NCBI RefSeq assembly: GCF_025602895.1
Contig: NW_026516409.1
Span: 1-54,479, forward strand
Source: Polychytrium aggregatum
Lineage: Eukaryota; Chytridiomycota; Chytridiomycetes; Polychytriales
DNA length: 54,479 nt
Direction: 5' to 3'
Below, one piece after another: positions 39,670 to 49,295 of this stretch. A model generated the notes under the pieces. That model worked only from the letters and a program-made list of their open reading frames with translations. It was not told the DNA's origin and made no database searches. The stretch's first letter is position 1, and each line of letters starts with the position of its first letter. A program made the position numbers and the translations under genes.

Positions 39670-42633
39670 TTAATGGCCATGAGGATCTTCCTCCTTCTGT
39701 GGGGGGTCGAGCTTGATCATGTCGCTATAAGGAGAGGGATATTCGTTTGTTTAGTTCCAAAGTCGGCGGCCTCACCGATCACCTTGATCTCACTCTCGCC
39801 TTCCTCCGTCGCCACCACTCTCTTTCATTGATGAACGTACTCAATACGCAGGAGAGCGATTGCTGCTTCGGTGGCAGCCTTGAGTGACTTGATTTTGGAG
39901 ATGGCAGGTTCCAAAACACCGGCTTTCATATTGTCACGAACAGTGCCGTTGATCAACTCAAGGCCAGACCTGAGTCGAGTACACCACAAGGACAAGAAGC
40001 ATCGTTCCTTAATAAGCCTTGAAAGAGAACTCTGCACCGTCAGGATTGTATCATACTTACCATCGAAGATTGCGCTTTGCTTCGTCGGCGCCAGTGGCCT
40101 GGGAAGCGTTATGATAGGCCCGGAGACGGGCGATCAAATCGGTGGAATCTTTGGCGGCATTTACGGCAAGGGTTTTCGGAATCACGAGAAGGGCGTGGGC
40201 GAACTCTGCAATGGCGAGCTGTTCGCGCGAGCTCTGATGTCAAAGAAGCATTCATTAGGAGCCGTGACGGAGGCCATTTTGGTCCTAGATGCTTGGCACT
40301 GGATTCAATATGCTGTGGAGCTCTCGGTGTTTGCAATTGATCCAATCATCTCACCAGGGAGGTCGCAAAGTTTTCGAGGTAGATGGACAAGGCGGCTTCG
40401 ACAGCTCCTCCACCTGGGACAACCGCGTTGCTTTCCAACGTTCGCTTGATAGCGCAAAGGCTGTCGTGGACAGAGCGCTCGACTTCATCCAGCATATAGT
40501 CATTCGCTCCCCGGAGAATGATCGATGCGGCACTATGAACCTTGGTGCCCTTGATGAGAATGCATTCGTCATCGGAGATCCGCTCCTGCACAACTTCATC
40601 AGCGTATCCGAGGTATCCGGTTTCGAATGTTTCTTCGCCCTCCAGATTGGCAAGGGTAGAAATAAGCGTGGCTAATTCGCAGCAATGCGAAGAGACAGAA
40701 AAGCGGCCCACAGTAGATGAGCGCGGGCCGGGAGGCAGCCGATTCTCCAATTCCGCAGTTTCCGTCGTTGTGGTTGCGGCAAATTCACCTTTCGCCCACA
40801 TTCATACCTCCGGAAGCCTTGGCGATCCTCTTGAGGTCGTCCTTTTTCACGCGACGCACGGCCATAGCTCCGGCTTCGACAAAGAGCTTGAGGCAAAGAT
40901 CGTCAATGCCCTTGGTGGTCAAAATGACGTTGGCTCCGGAGGCAAGGATCTTCTTGATCCGCTCGGTCGTAATTTCGATTTCCCTTGATAGGAAAAGAAG
41001 CGTATCAGGCAACAAGCCACTGTAGAACCTGCCGAGCTTTGTACACGCCGGCATACCTGCGACGAATGTCCTCAAGCTTGTCAGGGTCATCAATTACAAT
41101 ATTGACACCGAGGTGCATTCTGGCCTTTTGGAGGTTAATGTCGAGGCAGGCGATTTTTGCATCGATGACACGCGTTTTCATGGCTGCGCCAGGGATAACG
41201 GTGGTGGATTTTAGCTCGTGCTCAGTACCCGTCTTGCTCTGTATCAACTCCTTGGACCCAACACCAGCACCACTTCATTTCAGCGAACCTTGAGAAGCAA
41301 CAGTGCAGTTCAAAGCGTAGCCCTTCACGAAAATGCTCTCGCGGGTTGATTTGCCATGGGCCTTCAGAATGTTGACGGCTTTGATTGGATACTTGACTTC
41401 TCCCTTTGGACTGGTGGTCTTCACAGCCAACATAGCGTCAACAACCATGCGGGAGAAGAATTCATCGTCACTAGTTTCATGGATTTTGTCAGCTGCTGGG
41501 CAGAGGCACTCATTTCCAAATCCAATACCTGCCCGCTTGTCCCCAGCTTGGGCGCACTGACTGGGCTGTACTGCTTAGGCTGAGCACATGGAGACGATAG
41601 CACACCTGCCAATGATCTTGGAAGACATGGACGTTTTGGCAATGTTGATCAGGCAGTCCTTGCCAAGAGCGTCGACTTTGACAGCCATTTGATCGGTAAT
41701 AAACTTGATAGCCTCTTTTTGAGCCAAGCGGTAGCCCGATATGATTGTGGTCGGATGGATCCTGTTGCGGGTCAGCTCCGAGGCACGTTTCAAAAGCTCG
41801 GCGGCGATGATGACCACAGATGTAGTGCCATCGCCGACCTCTTTATCCTGCTGCTGGGCAAGTTCCACAAGGACCTTCCCGGCAGGGTGTTCGACCTCAA
41901 GCAGCCTCAAGATGGTTGCTCCATCATTGGAAATCGTGACGTCCTGCCAGAGTTGGGGCGATCGTCCAGCGTTAGTGATCTATCGACATTCTGAAATCGG
42001 ATGTACTCAACGCGTCTGACCAGCGACCGCTCTCTGTCCGAAGCAGTGGATACTTTGTGACAGATAATCCAATCGCCCCAGATCAGCTCACTCGAGCACA
42101 CGGCGGCTCTGGCTCGTCAAAAGATGTTGGTAACTCCCTCTGCCTATGATCGATCCCGCCCACAATTCGACCCAGATCAGCCTCCTCCTGGCCCTGAGAG
42201 CCACAAGGTGGCGATCTTGCCTGTGGAATCCATCAGAGCGAGATAGCGTTGCCCTTGGGTTATGAGCGCACAAGTTAAAGAACACAAATTTACCCCAATG
42301 TCATCGACGAGCATCTTGTCCAAGCCGACAGGGCCGAGGGAGCTCTTGACAATGTTGGCGATCGCGACAGCAGCCAAAACTAGAGGTGGAAAAAAAAATC
42401 GTTTGTCACGGCCTCTATGGAAAAGTAGCGATCCACGAACAAGCCCCAATCCAAATCGTTCAGCTATCTCAGCAGGCTGCCTGAGATCTGCTCCAGGGAA
42501 GCCAGACCCTGAGGGCACTTTGCGATCCACCAGCCGGAGACAGGGAATGCAGGCGTCACATACCATTCTGCGATCGGACTTCTGAGCCTGAGGTTCTGTT
42601 TCCACCGATAGCAAGCGCTTTCTCTACAGCCAT
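39670..42633 (-). CDS. CCT1: T-complex protein 1 subunit alpha (CCT1)
   Basis: Subunit alpha of the cytosolic chaperonin TRiC/CCT, which folds actin, tubulin and other proteins with ATP. Ten exons join in frame to 550 aa: 42633-42564, 42379-42294, 41943-41606, 41470-41289, 41183-41057, 40983-40808, 40671-40355, 40233-40061, 39969-39841, 39724-39670. All introns are GT-AG. Motifs: SSLGPVGLDKMLVDD, the ATPase segment EVGDGTTSVV, TSMSSKIIG, GANVILTT, the VPGGGAVEAAL segment, and a C-terminus RIDDMIKLDPP. Length and motif order match CCT alpha (about 550-560 aa) better than other CCT subunits. The ATG at 42633 begins MAVEKALAIGGNRTSG. The gene is intact and divergently arranged with the Ugo1-like gene. 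Confidence 0.95.
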
Positions 42634-43154
42634 CTTGACGAGGTCTCGGAGGTGCCAGGGAGACGGGGGTGATTGGGACAGCCGATGCGATCGCTGGTGT
42701 GGAGGAGACGGGGCACCTGGGTCCCTGGGCTGGGGAAACTGGCGGGGCTGGGTTGCAGCCAGGGCGAGGACCAGCGAGGACCAGCGAGAGCCTGCGAGAG
42801 TCTGCGAGGACGAGCGAGACGATTGTCCACGTGTCCCCCGCAAATGGAAACCCCGAAAATGAATTCTTCATTCGCTGCGCTTCATGCAGCAGCCAGCCTG
42901 TGGCCTGCCACCGGTCGAGTGGCGGGCTGGCTCGATCCGGTCTCCGCCCATGAGCCGTTTTTTTCGCGACTGTTGTCGGCCCTTGGTTTCCGGCTGCTTC
43001 TTCTTACCACTGCCGCCGGCTCTTCATCTCCCGTATCCAAGTCTTGCCAGCGATCGTCTCGTTCGCGCCTGCCTCTGGCCCTTTGTTTCCTACTCCAGCT
43101 CAAAAACACCCACCACAGCCGGCCATTTTCTTGGACAAACCCGTGGACCCAGTC
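42634..43154. promoter_or_regulatory. Divergent intergenic region between CCT1 and the Ugo1-like gene
   Basis: About 520 bp must hold both promoters. No TATA box is obvious. A GA/CG-rich tract near 42755-42825 has tandem-like repeats of GCGAGGACCA and related units. Both genes are housekeeping type, consistent with a shared TATA-less promoter region (inference). Confidence 0.5.
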
Positions 43155-45410
43155 ATGGATCAATCTAGCCCCCAGGAGCCATACTCCTTCAGCTCCTTCC
43201 AGCCCAAGACCAACCTTCCCTACCCAACCGTGCCCCCGCAGTTGACCCAATTTCGGACTGGTAGCAGCCTCCCATTCCAGCCGCTCTCTGAAGTGGAGTC
43301 GGACCCGATCACTAACAAAAGCGGGTTCTGGGCGGAAGGCGATGCCCAAGAGAGCGCAATGTCCTCCAGGGAAATCCTAGTTTATGCTGGACTCAAGTTT
43401 CTTGCATCGGCCCTTGTCTGCCCCTTCGAGGCCGTCAATATTCTCAGGGTAAGTTGTGACCGGTCGGCTTGGTAGACCGAGTGACTCATATCTCCACGAG
43501 CCTGGGCATCGTCATAACATTCTATAAAGTCGTGCCCCCCCCCCACAAGCGCATTGTATCATCAAGCGCCGTACCGATGCCTGTCGTTGGTCGCTCTCCT
43601 CCCCAGGGGCGACCGTTTCTACCCGCCTTCCCCAGCTAATTCCTGCGTCACCGTCTTTTCATCACGCCTCGAGCAGCAAATTCAATATAGCCCCTCGGAC
43701 TTCCATCAGGCCCAGCTCTCGATGTCGGATGAACCCGGAGCCACCCACACCAACCACCCACCGGATGTATGGTCTGCGTCCTGGAGATGCCACATTTGCT
43801 CCGCCTGTTGGTCGCTTGTGCCGAAACACCTTGAGCGATTTTGTGTCTCCGTGGCCCCTTCCTTTCAGCACTGCCCTCGACAACCGGGATCGACTGATCG
43901 ACTGATCGACTGATCGACTGATCGACTGATCGACTGATCGACTGATCGACTGATCGACTGATCGACTGATCGACTGATCGACTGATCGACTGATCGACTG
44001 ATCGACTGATCGACTGATCGACTTATTCCCCTCGACTCCCACTCGACTCTATGTAGCTGGAACAGGATTTTGAAGATTCAGATACCGCAGCTGGCGACCA
44101 GTCGGATCCATACCACCTCGCTTCCACCCAGCCCCAGAAGCATGACAATCGGCAATACCGGGGCCCAAAATCGTCTGTAGACTCGGCAGGGTATCTAATT
44201 CAAACATCGTTCGATAGAAACGACCCAACCCGTCCTGCGTTCAAACTTCCGATACTGGAAGGATCCGCCTTTTCTTCTATTGCCCAGATTGTGCGCCAGG
44301 AATCGCTCGCTTCCCTATGGAAAGGTCTGCCTCAGCTAGATCCGACATGTCGTTGCCATGAGAAAGCACTTGCGCAAATCAATCTCGTAGATGGATGTGA
44401 CCCCTAGTTCTCCCCCCCCCACTTTGTCTCTCAAGCCCGGTTTGCTCATCGAATGTTCATAACCGGTCCTGTAGGTCAATTTTCCCATTGGTGCTTTGAT
44501 ATGAGCCACATGTTCATGCAACCCTCTGTGGAAACAATGCTCAACGACACCTTTGAAATCGCGGATGCATCCATTCCCCTTGTTCATCTGCAGCACCCTG
44601 GACCGAATCTCACCACCATTGTGGCGAGCTATGCCCTGACTGGATTCATTCTCTCCCCGCTAGATCTCGTGCGGACACGGTACGAGCCCTATTTTGCTAC
44701 AAATGGAGTAAATCCGCTTGATGTATCTTATCCATAACCTTGCAGTTCATGGATTTAGCCGATAGTTGCCTAACATGACGCTGATTTTGCGACCGTTGGC
44801 TGATCGTCGTCCCGGATTTCCTAGCTTGATTGCCCAGACTGCTCACCGCCACCATCGAAAATATAAGGGTACACTCCACGCGCTGTCGACTGTCCTCGAG
44901 GAAGAAGGTCTCACCACGCTCTATTTCGGAACTCACTGCCTTCCCACCTTGATCCACTTCACTGTCCAACCATTCTTTAAGAACGCCACGCAGCTGATCA
45001 TCCAGCGATGGCTGAGGTTGTCTTCGGATGAGTCGCCCCTCACCGTCCTTGTGGCTGAAGTTGGTCTGATCGGGCTCGAAATATTCATCTCCATGCCGAT
45101 CGAGACAGTCAAGCGTCGACTCCAGTGCCAGGTATCGACGCCGTTTCCCAAAGAGCCCAAATACGAAACCATGATTCAGCAGAGCAAGATACCCTACACG
45201 AGCTTTTGGGACTGCTTCTGGCGAATTATCAAGGAAGAAGGTGGGGTCAGAGTCAAGGGCCGTCATGGTAAAGTGTCACGCCGCAGAGGCTGGCTGAGTA
45301 CCTGGGGGCTCAAGGGTCTGTACAAAGGCTGGAAGCAGCGCCTCGCCGCCAGAATTCTGCTATTGCTGCTCAACACTCTCACCAATGCTCTTGAAGATTC
45401 GGAACCATGA
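43155..45410 (+). CDS. UGO1: Ugo1/SLC25A46-like mitochondrial carrier-family protein
   Basis: Probable mitochondrial outer-membrane member of the carrier (SLC25) family, related to Ugo1/SLC25A46, which acts in mitochondrial fusion and membrane organisation rather than solute transport. Five exons join in frame to 480 aa: 43155-43448, 43677-43766, 44057-44324, 44475-44679, 44825-45410. An N-terminal ~70-residue polar, proline-rich region is followed by carrier-type repeats with signature-like motifs PFEAVNILR, PLDLVRTR and PIETVKRRLQCQ, plus an SLWKG motif and a C-terminal GLYKGWKQRLAARI. The signatures are partly degenerate, as expected for this branch. Start: first ATG giving the carrier frame. 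Assignment to Ugo1 rather than another divergent carrier is by motif pattern only. Confidence 0.7.
43888..44023 (+). repeat. Perfect octamer tandem repeat (GATCGACT)17
   Basis: 136 bp made of 17 copies of GATCGACT, inside the second intron (43767-44056) of the Ugo1-like gene. It is open in one antisense frame only because the repeat lacks stops. Confidence 0.95.
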
Positions 45411-45837
45411 TCGATCGCCGCGCGTCATCAGTCGGAATCTTCGAACCTACCTTCCGCCGCCCATCATCGATTCGAGATGCAGCACAGCTTATTAGGACTA
45501 CCTACCATATCTTGACCATTGAATACATGTCCACTGCGACTGATCCTTGACTCCTGGCGACAGACCTCGCTGTCAGGCTTGATAAGGCCTCGTGGGCAAG
45601 GCAAGCCATCGTAATTTAGCTCTGGATCATTCCATGACTGAAGATGAGCCATAGTTCAGAGCAGGTCTCATCAATGGGTATCTGATTGAGTCGTTCTTCA
45701 GCAGTTGCTATGCCAGTCGCCGTCGACAGGCTTCTGTTGGACCAAGTGGCTGTCAGTCACGCGTGACACTGATCCCATAGATCAATCTTCATGGCCAAGG
45801 ATCGATCTACGCATCATGACCAGCAATGATTACAGCG
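45411..45837. other. Intergenic spacer between the Ugo1-like gene and the Fanzor transposon
   Basis: No gene, repeat or RNA feature is recognised. The TA at 45838-45839 is the presumed target of the adjacent transposon. Confidence 0.6.
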
Positions 45838-45839
45838 TA

Positions 45840-45858
45840 TCCACCAAAAAACGGGACA
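45840..45858 (+). repeat. Left terminal inverted repeat of the Fanzor transposon (shortened)
   Basis: TCCACC followed by AAAAAACGGGACA. Compared with the right TIR it lacks about 10 nt including TTATTCAG. Confidence 0.65.
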
Positions 45859-45915
45859 CCCAGGGTTTTGACCATTGATCAATATTTTGTTACCCAATAC
45901 CATCGCGCGCTGGCC

Positions 45916-46479
45916 ATGACCATTCGCCACACAACCACTCTCCAGAGGAAAGTTTCACTCTCACTCTGCCACACTGCCCTACAGCGAGCAGGTCTCTCAC
46001 ACAAGAGTGCAACACACCTCTACAAGTCCAAGCGACTGGATGAGCGAGTGGCACAGTTCAGGGACCAGGTCCGCTCCATCGACCCACGACGATTCGTTTT
46101 TGTCGATGAGACAGGGATCAGGAAATCCATTTTCCCTCTCTACGGATACTCACCGAAGGGTGCTCCGCTTCGCCAGCGCAATCACATGAAACACAAGTCC
46201 GTCTCGGCTGCATTTGCCATCAACCACTCTGGTGTGCTGCATCGCATGTACATCCCCACATCATTCAAGACACACTCGATGGTCGAGTTCTTTGAGCGAG
46301 CGAGCTTCCCAGACGACTCTGTGATTGTGATGGACAATGTCAGCATGCACAAGACACGGGCTGTCCTGGACTGCATCGAGCGCCGAGGATGGTCAGTGAT
46401 CTTCACCCCACCTGCCTCGCCCGACTTCAATCCCATCGAGAACTTCTTTGGGGTTGAGTCCCCACCGATTTGGGGTTGA
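45916..46479 (+). pseudogene. DD34E (Tc1/IS630-type) transposase, truncated at both ends
   Basis: 188 codons from the ATG at 45916. A helix-turn-helix-like segment (ALQRAGLSHKSATHLYKSKR) precedes a DDE catalytic domain: first Asp in FVFVDETG (residue 64), second in VIVMDN, and Glu in DFNPIENFF, with 34 residues between the last two (DD34E). The first N-terminal helix-turn-helix is missing: the derivative at 49459-49608 keeps MTILRCGAT...VSKSTIHRWRSD at the matching place, where this copy jumps from MTIR to TTTLQRK. The C-terminus ends soon after the catalytic Glu, at the TTTGGGGTTG repeats. It would cut and join TIR ends if intact; this copy is very probably inactive. Confidence 0.82.
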
Positions 46480-46500
46480 GTTCCTCCAATTTGGGGTTGT
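46447..46500 (+). repeat. Short tandem repeat with TTTGGGGTTG core, three copies
   Basis: TTTGGGGTTG recurs at about 21-22 bp spacing, exactly where transposase coding sequence ends and the Fanzor upstream region begins. It may mark the junction at which the Fanzor module joined the transposase element (inference). Confidence 0.7.
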
Positions 46501-46612
46501 CCCTCCAATCAAGCCGCCATTTTCACGCCCAAATCCCTGGCTTGAACCTCTCGGCGATTTTTGAACAGGGTCGCTTCCAACCAGCCCGCAAAGACGGGTT
46601 CCTGCTCTCGGG

Positions 46613-46618
46613 TATAAA
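46613..46618 (+). promoter_or_regulatory. Candidate TATA box of the Fanzor gene
   Basis: TATAAA, 130 bp upstream of the Fanzor ATG, in the stretch between transposase and Fanzor. It suggests the Fanzor has its own promoter. Confidence 0.45.
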
Positions 46619-46747
46619 TGTCCCACCTTCGTCCTGCTGCTTTCTTCCCTCACCTCGCCTTGATCGGATCATCGCGCTATTGTACGATAAAAAAAAGTCT
46701 CTGCTCTGACCAGTACCACTGGCAGGCACCCAGCATCCTCTGCCCCC

Positions 46748-49111
46748 ATGCCTCCGAAGCGTAAGGGTACCGGTAATGGCCAGCCTCGGCCACCCAGGCC
46801 CAAGAAAGCCAAGTCACAGTCGGAGCCTGTCTCTGGTTCGTATTCTGATCCCACGCATGCTTGGTCGTCTGTTGCTCCGTCGCTCACCACCACTGCTTCT
46901 GCAGATCCAATGGATGTCGATCCCACCGAGCCTGGTCCCTCATCTGGTCCTGTCAAGCGATGTCCCAAGTGCGACGGTACCGACCACGAGCGAAGCAACA
47001 CCAACAGGTGTCCCGAATATCACCCCCTCAAGAGTTCTGTCGTCCCACTCGTGGATGGAAGGTCATCTGCCCCTCAGTTCAGCTGCTTCAAGCAGACGAT
47101 GGATGGCTGTTGTCTCAATCCCGCTCTCCGCGACAAGATCCAGGCCACCGTCGAGGCCATGACCCAGATCCAGTTCGAGGCATCCAGGCTGCTCAACCTG
47201 CACATCCTCCGGTGCATCGAGCAGGATCTTCCCGTCCCCGTCATCTCCAAGTCCACCCCTGCTTTCATCCGCCAATGCTTCAAGATCGTCCAGGACGGTG
47301 CGCTCTCCCCGACCAGGGACACCAAGAAATACAACGAGCATCTGGTCGCTTCCTTTCGCGACTATCAGACCACTCGGCACGCAGACCTGCCTCCGGCCCC
47401 TCGTCTGCCTGATGGTGCTCACAGTCAGCTTCTCACACTGGCTGTCAATGCCTATGCCACCAACTGCACCACGCACCTCGATCTGGCCTACTGGCGACTC
47501 CTTCGCCGCTTCTGCGCTGCCGTCTTCCCAGCCAACAAGCACAAGCACGAAGCCATCGAGGCTTGTCTCGAGCTCTTCGAGAAACCAGGGCAGACTCCAC
47601 CCAAGGCCGATCTCGAGTTCCTCTATCCAGACTTTGGCCACGTCCTGGACGAGTTTCGGTACAGCAACGACCAGGACCGCTTCCGGGCCCTACATCGCCT
47701 CTCACACCATGTGGGAATCCTCGCCCGGGACAAGATGGTCGACAATGTCCACAAGTGGATCGACTGTGACATGCCCGCCCTCCGAGTCACCGAGCTGCAG
47801 CGCCAGGCCAAGCTGGACGAGCTCACTGCCAGAGGCATTCCCTCCGACGACAAGAGGTTCACCAACGCCAAGTCTGAGCTCGGCACCACCAAGGCCAAGA
47901 TCAACAAGCTGGCATCCAGACTCAAGTGGGCCCTCAAGCAGCTCGCTCTGGACACTCCTCCGGCCGTGTGCACGATGGTCCCTCTGTGCACTGCGAAGGC
48001 CAAGTATGTCAAGATTGACACGGCCACTCTTTGGCAACTCCTGGGTCCAAAGAAGCGCCTTGACCTCACCAGGGACAAGCTCAAGGAAGAAGGTGATGAC
48101 GGTGTCAACAACCAGGATCGTCTCTGGCGCAGTTGCTTCAAGCTGCGTAGTTCCCCCTTCCGTGACCGGGATATCAATCACAAGCTGTTCAACTACGAGA
48201 TCAGCACCGATGGCATTGGATGCACCATCGGTCTCGTCAAGTTTGTGCGTCGAACCGATCGCACCGAGACCATCGAGCCTCCTCCGACTGCCGAGCAGCG
48301 CATCCAGGCCATCGGCAACCCAGACCCCAACCGCACCACTTGGATTGGAATTGACCCAGGCGTCGGCTCCATCTTCACGGCGGTCATCCAAGCACCGGGC
48401 CACCAAGACGAGGTGGTCTCATTCTCGAATGGTCACTATCAGCACATGTGTGGCCACAGGTCCGATACTAAGTGGCACAATACCAAGAAGAAGCAGCTCA
48501 GCATCGAGACCTGGATGTCGACCACCCCCTCGCCCAAGGTGTCGTCCTCGGAGGCTTTCAAGGTCCATCTCACCCATGTCCTGCGACCGGAGCTGCGAGT
48601 GCAGCTCGACTTCCACCTTGGCAAGAAGGCCCGTCACCATCGCTTCACGGGCCACAAGAGGCGCCAAGTGGCCGTCGACAGGATGTGCAAGGCCGTCCTG
48701 AAGCACGCCCCGATACGGACCGATGTGGTCATCGCCTTTGGCAATGCGTCATGGCGTCAAGGCAAGGGCTATGCATCCAGCCCTCGGAGGCAGCGGTTTG
48801 CTCAGTACTTTGAGCAATTCGAGCACCACCGACGCCGTCCCAATCACCATCATGGAAGCGTCAAGGTGGCCTCGACGAACGAGTTCAACACCTCGCAGGT
48901 GTGCTCCAAGTGCCTGGAGCCAGTTCGGTTGGAAGGACTCGATGCGCCCAGTGTTGCGAATTCCCACTTTGTCAGGAGCTGCAAGAATCCCAGCTGCCGG
49001 ACAGTGTGGAATCGCGACGTCAATGCGGCGCGCAACATGATCACAGTATGCAGGTCGATTGTGGAGATCGGAGAGCGACCGGCGGTCTTCACTCGGAGGC
49101 TGCCAAAGTGA
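46748..49111 (+). CDS. Fanzor (eukaryotic TnpB-like RNA-guided nuclease), intact, 787 aa
   Basis: Fanzors are eukaryotic relatives of IscB/TnpB-type OMEGA nucleases that use an element-encoded RNA to guide DNA cleavage. The frame is intronless and intact. Residues 2-22 are rich in basic clusters (PPKRKG, RPKKAK), a likely nuclear localisation signal. A PMDVD motif and a zinc-knuckle-like CPKCDGTDH...RC (C72, C75, H80, C88) follow. The RuvC-I motif GIDPGVGSIFTAV places the catalytic Asp at 536. VVIAFGNASW lies in the RuvC-II region; Glu712 in NEFNTSQVC may be the shifted catalytic Glu reported for Fanzors. The zinc finger is C719-x2-C722 ... C745-x4-C750, and RuvC-III NRDVNAARNM has Asp757. 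The ATG is the first in frame after the TATA motif. It lies between transposase and right TIR, as in Fanzor1-type transposons. Activity is inferred, not shown. Confidence 0.9.
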   Translation: MPPKRKGTGNGQPRPPRPKKAKSQSEPVSGSYSDPTHAWSSVAPSLTTTASADPMDVDPTEPGPSSGPVKRCPKCDGTDHERSNTNRCPEYHPLKSSVVPLVDGRSSAPQFSCFKQTMDGCCLNPALRDKIQATVEAMTQIQFEASRLLNLHILRCIEQDLPVPVISKSTPAFIRQCFKIVQDGALSPTRDTKKYNEHLVASFRDYQTTRHADLPPAPRLPDGAHSQLLTLAVNAYATNCTTHLDLAYWRLLRRFCAAVFPANKHKHEAIEACLELFEKPGQTPPKADLEFLYPDFGHVLDEFRYSNDQDRFRALHRLSHHVGILARDKMVDNVHKWIDCDMPALRVTELQRQAKLDELTARGIPSDDKRFTNAKSELGTTKAKINKLASRLKWALKQLALDTPPAVCTMVPLCTAKAKYVKIDTATLWQLLGPKKRLDLTRDKLKEEGDDGVNNQDRLWRSCFKLRSSPFRDRDINHKLFNYEISTDGIGCTIGLVKFVRRTDRTETIEPPPTAEQRIQAIGNPDPNRTTWIGIDPGVGSIFTAVIQAPGHQDEVVSFSNGHYQHMCGHRSDTKWHNTKKKQLSIETWMSTTPSPKVSSSEAFKVHLTHVLRPELRVQLDFHLGKKARHHRFTGHKRRQVAVDRMCKAVLKHAPIRTDVVIAFGNASWRQGKGYASSPRRQRFAQYFEQFEHHRRRPNHHHGSVKVASTNEFNTSQVCSKCLEPVRLEGLDAPSVANSHFVRSCKNPSCRTVWNRDVNAARNMITVCRSIVEIGERPAVFTRRLPK

Positions 49112-49210
49112 TCTGTTTTATTTCTTGTGGCTTTGCTTGACGCAAGCACATCGCATACTACAGGTTCATGGAAACGGCTATATTGTCCCGTTTTTTTTCT
49201 GAATAAAGTG
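49112..49210 (+). ncRNA. Candidate guide-RNA (omega RNA) region at the Fanzor 3' end
   Basis: The 99 bp between the Fanzor stop and the right element end, plus the end of the ORF, form the only segment kept in all three Fanzor-derived copies of the window (relic at 38682, derivative at 49296, full copy). In TnpB systems the guide RNA scaffold overlaps the gene 3' end and the right element end, with the guide read from flanking DNA. By that analogy the guide would start near 49211. No structure was computed. Confidence 0.3.
49184..49210 (-). repeat. Right terminal inverted repeat of the Fanzor transposon
   Basis: Read inwards from the right end it is CACTTTATTCAG, then A8, then CGGGACA. The AATAAA within it (49202-49207 on the plus strand) can serve as a polyadenylation signal for the Fanzor transcript. 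Confidence 0.7.
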
Positions 49211-49295
49211 TACGATGGATTGCTGCACACCAACCTCGATTTCATTTTGACCGCTCTTGCGCAGTGGCCAGACTGGTGATCGAGTAGCCACGGTA
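49211..49295. other. Spacer between the transposon and its inverted derivative
   Basis: 85 bp with no recognised feature. It separates two right-type TIRs facing each other, so the two elements could form a long hairpin. Confidence 0.6.

Larger units (their letters stand above)
45840..49210 (+). mobile_element. Composite Tc1/IS630-type transposon carrying a DD34E transposase and a Fanzor
   Basis: 3371 bp between TA dinucleotides (45838-45839 and 49211-49212). The ends carry inverted AAAAAACGGGACA (45846-45858) and TGTCCCGTTTTTTTT (49184-49198). Inside are a broken DD34E transposase and an intact Fanzor ORF in the same orientation. The left TIR lacks the CTTTATTCAG block present at the right end and in the derivative at 49296, so this copy has lost part of its left terminus and is probably immobile by itself. 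Linkage of both genes to one element is supported by the small derivative that retains both ends. Confidence 0.78.

Noticed and set aside
43888..44023. CRISPR-like array
   Set aside because: The repeats are contiguous 8-mers without spacers, in a eukaryotic intron.
43662..44042. Antisense open frame with SISRSVDQ repeats
   Set aside because: Translation of the GATCGACT octamer array in an intron.
46447..46500. Telomere-like TTGGGG array
   Set aside because: Only three spaced copies, internal to a transposon, not a tandem telomeric repeat.
47298..48701. 467-codon +2-frame open frame inside the Fanzor gene
   Set aside because: Serine/proline-rich shadow frame without motifs; the Fanzor frame has catalytic motifs throughout.
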